From Microbacterium murale (GTDB lineage Bacteria > Actinomycetota > Actinomycetes > Actinomycetales > Microbacteriaceae), in assembly GCF_014635185.1 (NCBI RefSeq), contig NZ_BMCM01000007.1:1-64000 (forward strand): a stretch of DNA of 64,000 bases, written 5' to 3'. The first letter of the stretch is position 1, and each line of letters opens with the position of its first letter. The position numbers and the translations under genes are program-made. Below, piece after piece: positions 61,086 through 64,000 of the stretch. The notes beneath the pieces were generated by a model that saw only the letters and a program-made list of their open reading frames with translations, made no database searches and was not told the DNA's origin.

Positions 61086-62416
61086 TTCGTCGCCTGCCGA
61101 AGTGTTCCCTGAGCATCCCGAAGCGTCGGCTCCAGAACTTCCAACCCGCCGAGATACGGCCGCAGCGCTTCGGGCACGATCACCGAGCCGTCGGGCTGCT
61201 GATGCGTCTCGAGCAGCGCGACGATCCAGCGGGTCGTCGCGAGCGTCCCGTTCAGCGTCGCGACGTGCTGCGTCTTGGAAGTCGACCCGTCTTCGGCCTC
61301 AGGACGATGCCGAACGTCGAGTCGACGCGCTTGGAACGTCGTGCAGTTCGACGTCGAGGTGAGCTCGCGGAATGCATCCTGCGTCGGCACCCATGCCTCG
61401 ATGTCGTACTTGCGCGCGGCGCTCGATCCGAGGTCGCCCGCGGCGACGTCGATCACGCGGTACGAAAGTCCGAGCGCGGTGAGCATCTCCTCCTGCAGGG
61501 CGACGAGGCGCAGGTGCTCCGCCTCGGCATCCTCCTGGGTCGTGTAGACGAACATCTCGAGCTTGTTGAACTGGTGCACGCGGATGATGCCGCGGGTGTC
61601 CTTGCCGTAGGAACCGGCCTCGCGGCGGTAGCAGGTCGACCATCCTGCGTAGCGCAGTGCGCCGCCGGAGAGGTCGACGATCTCGTCCTTGTGGTACCCG
61701 GCGAGCGCGACCTCGCTGGTGCCGACCAGGTACAGGTCGTCGTCCTTGTCGAGGTGGTAGACCTCGTCGGCGTGCTCGCCGAGGAACCCGGTGCCCTGCA
61801 TGATCTCCGGACGCACCAGCGTCGGGGTGATCATCGGCACGAAGTCGTTCTGCAACGCCTTGTCGAGCGCCATGTTCATCAGCGCGATCTCGAGGCGCGC
61901 GCCGATCCCGCGCAGGAAGTAGAACCGCGAGCCCGACACCTTCACGCCGCGCTCCATGTCGATCGCGCCGAGCAGTTCGCCGATCTCGAGGTGGTCGCGC
62001 GGGCCGTTCGGGAAGACGGCCGGATCGAAGGTCGGCGCCTCGCCGACACGGCGCAGCTCGACGAAGTTCTCCTCGCCGCCGGCCGGCACGCCCTCGATCA
62101 CGATGTTCTCGATGGGGGCGAGAGCGGATGCCGCGGCATCCGCCGCCTCGTTCGCCGTCTGCTGCGCCTGCTTCACGCGCTCGGCGAGTTCCTTCACCTG
62201 CGCGACGAGGGCGGCCTTCTCCTCCTTGGGGGCCTTCGCGACCTGCTTGCCGAAGGCGTTCTGCTCTGCACGCAGATCTTCGAATGCGCTCAGTGCTGCC
62301 CGACGCGATCGGTCCGCCTCGATCGCAGCGTCGACGGTGGCGGCGTCGTGGCCGCGCGCGATCTGCGAGCGGCGGACGAGGTCGGGCTGGTCGCGGAGAA
62401 CGGCAAGGTCGATCAT
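61082..62416 (-). CDS. serS: Seryl-tRNA synthetase
   Basis: A 444-residue class II synthetase. The N-terminal antiparallel coiled coil that contacts the long variable arm of tRNA-Ser covers about residues 25-100 (Glu/Lys/Ala-rich). Motif 2 is [10 protein letters not shown] and later blocks are [11 protein letters not shown] and NGTLATTRW (motif 3). Length and order are standard. It lies close to a tRNA-Ser gene and is part of the core-genome end of the window. Confidence 0.97.
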   Translation of the reverse strand: MIDLAVLRDQPDLVRRSQIARGHDAATVDAAIEADRSRRAALSAFEDLRAEQNAFGKQVAKAPKEEKAALVAQVKELAERVKQAQQTANEAADAAASALAPIENIVIEGVPAGGEENFVELRRVGEAPTFDPAVFPNGPRDHLEIGELLGAIDMERGVKVSGSRFYFLRGIGARLEIALMNMALDKALQNDFVPMITPTLVRPEIMQGTGFLGEHADEVYHLDKDDDLYLVGTSEVALAGYHKDEIVDLSGGALRYAGWSTCYRREAGSYGKDTRGIIRVHQFNKLEMFVYTTQEDAEAEHLRLVALQEEMLTALGLSYRVIDVAAGDLGSSAARKYDIEAWVPTQDAFRELTSTSNCTTFQARRLDVRHRPEAEDGSTSKTQHVATLNGTLATTRWIVALLETHQQPDGSVIVPEALRPYLGGLEVLEPTLRDAQGTLRQATK

Positions 62417-62473
62417 GACCCAAGTCTACCGGGGGTGCATCCTGACGCTGAGGCGGCACGTAGAGTGAACGGC

Positions 62474-63472
62474 ATGCCGAAGAGCGCCTCTGGAGAGAGC
62501 CGGGCCGCCCTCGTCTACAACCCCATCAAGGTCGACGAGAAGCGCCTGCGCTCCGCTGTACGCGAGCTGTCGAAGGACGCGGGGTGGGCCACGCCTTCCT
62601 TCTACCAGACGACGATCGAGGATGCCGGGCAGGAGGCCGCCCGCTCCGCCATCACCGATGGCGCCGATGTGGTGCTCGTCGCCGGCGGCGACGGCACCGT
62701 GCGGGCGGTCGCCGAGGCGATGGCGAGCACAGGGATCCCGCTGGCGATCATCCCCAGCGGCACGGGGAACCTGCTCGCACGCAACCTCGGACTCCCCCTC
62801 GCCGTCCCCGAGGCGATGATCCGTGCGGCTCTCGGCGAGTACCGGTATCCGATCGACATCGGCTGGGCTGCTCTCACACGCGAGAGCGGTGAGACGACCG
62901 AGCACGCGTTCGTCGTGCTCGCCGGCATCGGGCTGGATGCCGACATGATCGCCAACACAAGACCCGATCTGAAGAAGTCGGTCGGCTGGGTGGCGTACGT
63001 CGACGGCGCCGCCCGATCGCTCCCGAATGCGAAGCCGTTCCGCATCGTCTATCAGATGGACGAGTCGCGGCTGCATTCGACCAAGGTGCACAGCGTGCTC
63101 TTCGCAAACTGCGGCACGCTGCCCGCCAGGATCGCCTTGATCCCGTCAGCGTCGATCGCCGACGGCGAGATGGATGTCGCGATCATCCAGCCGACCGGAC
63201 CGTTCGGGTGGCTCGGAGTGTGGCGCAAGATCTGGTGGGACAACTCGGTGCTGCGCAGGTTCCGCGCCGGCCGTCTGGTGCTACAGCGCCGCGGCAGGGA
63301 CGCATCGGTGCGCTACCTGCGCGGAAGAGTCGCCGAAGCCGCCGCGACGCAGCCCACGCCGATCGAACTCGACGGCGACGAATTCGGCGAGGCCGTGCGG
63401 ATCCGCTGCCGCATCGCCCCTGGCGCCCTGCTGCTGGCGCTGCCCGCGGGGCACCCGGTCGATTCGCTCTGA
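62474..63472 (+). CDS. Diacylglycerol/sphingosine kinase-like lipid kinase
   Basis: A 332-residue DAGK-catalytic-domain protein with the nucleotide-binding VAGGDGTVRAVAEAM and IIPSGTGNLLARNLGLP motifs, and a C-terminal beta-rich domain (AGIGLDADMIANT). The ATG at 62474 gives the family length; the longer open frame runs antisense through serS. It is divergent from serS and probably phosphorylates a lipid at the membrane. Confidence 0.9.
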   Translation: MPKSASGESRAALVYNPIKVDEKRLRSAVRELSKDAGWATPSFYQTTIEDAGQEAARSAITDGADVVLVAGGDGTVRAVAEAMASTGIPLAIIPSGTGNLLARNLGLPLAVPEAMIRAALGEYRYPIDIGWAALTRESGETTEHAFVVLAGIGLDADMIANTRPDLKKSVGWVAYVDGAARSLPNAKPFRIVYQMDESRLHSTKVHSVLFANCGTLPARIALIPSASIADGEMDVAIIQPTGPFGWLGVWRKIWWDNSVLRRFRAGRLVLQRRGRDASVRYLRGRVAEAAATQPTPIELDGDEFGEAVRIRCRIAPGALLLALPAGHPVDSL

Positions 63473-63488
63473 GAACCGAGCGGGCCGC

Positions 63489-64000
63489 TCAGCCCCGCAT
63501 CACGGAGACGGTGCCGTCGAGGTTGCCGCCGACGAGCGTCAGGACGAACTCGCCATCGTCTGCGGCGTCGTCATCGCTGTCATCGTTGCCGAACCCGAGC
63601 ACGGTCGCGCGCGGCACCATGTCCATCGTGCACACCCCGTCTTCCGTCGCGAAGGTGACGGTCGCGCCGCCCGGCTGCTCTTCGACGCCCTCGACGATCG
63701 GGGGGCAGGTGGATGAACCCCAGGTGAGCAGCACCGCACCGTCGTCATCGAACCAGCCGGCGCTCGGTGCGTACTCGGTGGAACTGCCGGGGGTCCCGGT
63801 GAGCGCGGAGTTGCCGTCGAGGTCGACGTCGTCGGTGATGTCGCCGACCGTGACGACGAACTCGACGTCCTTGGTCGGATCGACGCCTTCGGGAATGCCT
63901 CCCACGCTCGCGCGCGCCGCGAGATCAGCCGTGCAGGCCTTCTCTTCACCGTCCGCGCTGGGCGGATCTACCAGCGAGACCGTGACCTTCTGCCCATCGG
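63489..64000 (-). CDS. Hypothetical protein, 5' end outside the window
   Basis: An open frame ending at 63489 and running without a stop to the right edge (frame starting at 63998), so the N-terminus is missing. At least 170 residues are visible, with beta-rich FKBP/secreted-domain character and a strongly acidic run DDSDDDAADD near the C-terminus. The visible part includes EEKACTADLAARASVGGIPEG and CPPIVEGVEEQPGG, with three Cys in all. No function is assigned; a secreted or cell-envelope protein is plausible. Confidence 0.6.
   Translation of the reverse strand, partial: DGQKVTVSLVDPPSADGEEKACTADLAARASVGGIPEGVDPTKDVEFVVTVGDITDDVDLDGNSALTGTPGSSTEYAPSAGWFDDDGAVLLTWGSSTCPPIVEGVEEQPGGATVTFATEDGVCTMDMVPRATVLGFGNDDSDDDAADDGEFVLTLVGGNLDGTVSVMRG

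Noticed and set aside
61202-62473. Long N-terminal extension of the lipid-kinase frame
   Set aside because: It runs antisense through serS. The ATG at 62474 gives the normal family length.
1-64000. CRISPR arrays, rRNA genes, riboswitches and replication origins
   Set aside because: No regularly spaced repeats, rRNA segments or recognisable riboswitch aptamers were seen on reading both strands.

Overview
The window is high-GC actinobacterial DNA. Gene content, codon use and the recurrent GGATGCC/GCATCC style fit Microbacteriaceae, probably Microbacterium or a close relative; this is an inference. Almost everything is carbohydrate catabolism: five CUT1 (MalFG-type) ABC importers without their own ATPase, one CUT2 importer with its ATPase, seven LacI-family regulators, and glycosidases of GH32, GH172 and GH13 type.

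Left half (about 1-32.4 kb), accessory in character. An IS30-family element has jumped into an IS3-family transposase gene (1-1836). A minus-strand fructan operon follows (7790 to 1975): lipoprotein, two permeases, GH32 enzyme, small ABM-domain protein, PfkB fructokinase. Its divergent LacI regulator starts at 8034. A second, plus-strand operon (9487-16605) has a lipoprotein, two permeases, a divergent beta-propeller glycosidase, a LacI regulator and a canonical GH32. A third, minus-strand operon (22370 to 16795) has an importer, an enolase-superfamily dehydratase and a LacI regulator, with a divergent 2-hydroxyacid dehydrogenase, and looks like sugar-acid catabolism. A 5'-truncated ISL3-type transposase and a shattered amidohydrolase gene (23.4-25.3 kb) mark a rearrangement scar. 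Next is a LacI/importer/GH172 operon (30715 to 25299). A tyrosine recombinase lies tail to tail against the 3' end of tRNA-Ser(GCU) at 32.4 kb, which marks the end of an integrated element.

Right half (32.5-64 kb). A TetR/DoxX pair is followed by a GntR-controlled module of MFS carrier, TIM-barrel enzyme, PGDH_C-type oxidoreductase, SDR and a 579-residue protein. This order fits D-apiose/D-apionate oxidation. Then comes L-rhamnose catabolism: rhaM-rhaI-rhaEW-rhaB on the plus strand and a RhaSTPQ-type importer on the minus strand. Each is controlled by its own, paralogous LacI protein, and both share one operator consensus. An alpha-glucosidase/CUT1 operon with its LacI regulator follows (58758 to 52485). 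The end is core genome: an LCP-family protein, tRNA-Ser(UGA), a HAD phosphatase, serS, a diacylglycerol-kinase-like gene and a truncated hypothetical gene.

The overall logic is plant-polymer scavenging: fructans and possibly fructose dianhydrides, apiose, rhamnose and alpha-glucosides. Each module is locally regulated, and the CUT1 importers probably share a remote MsiK-type ATPase.
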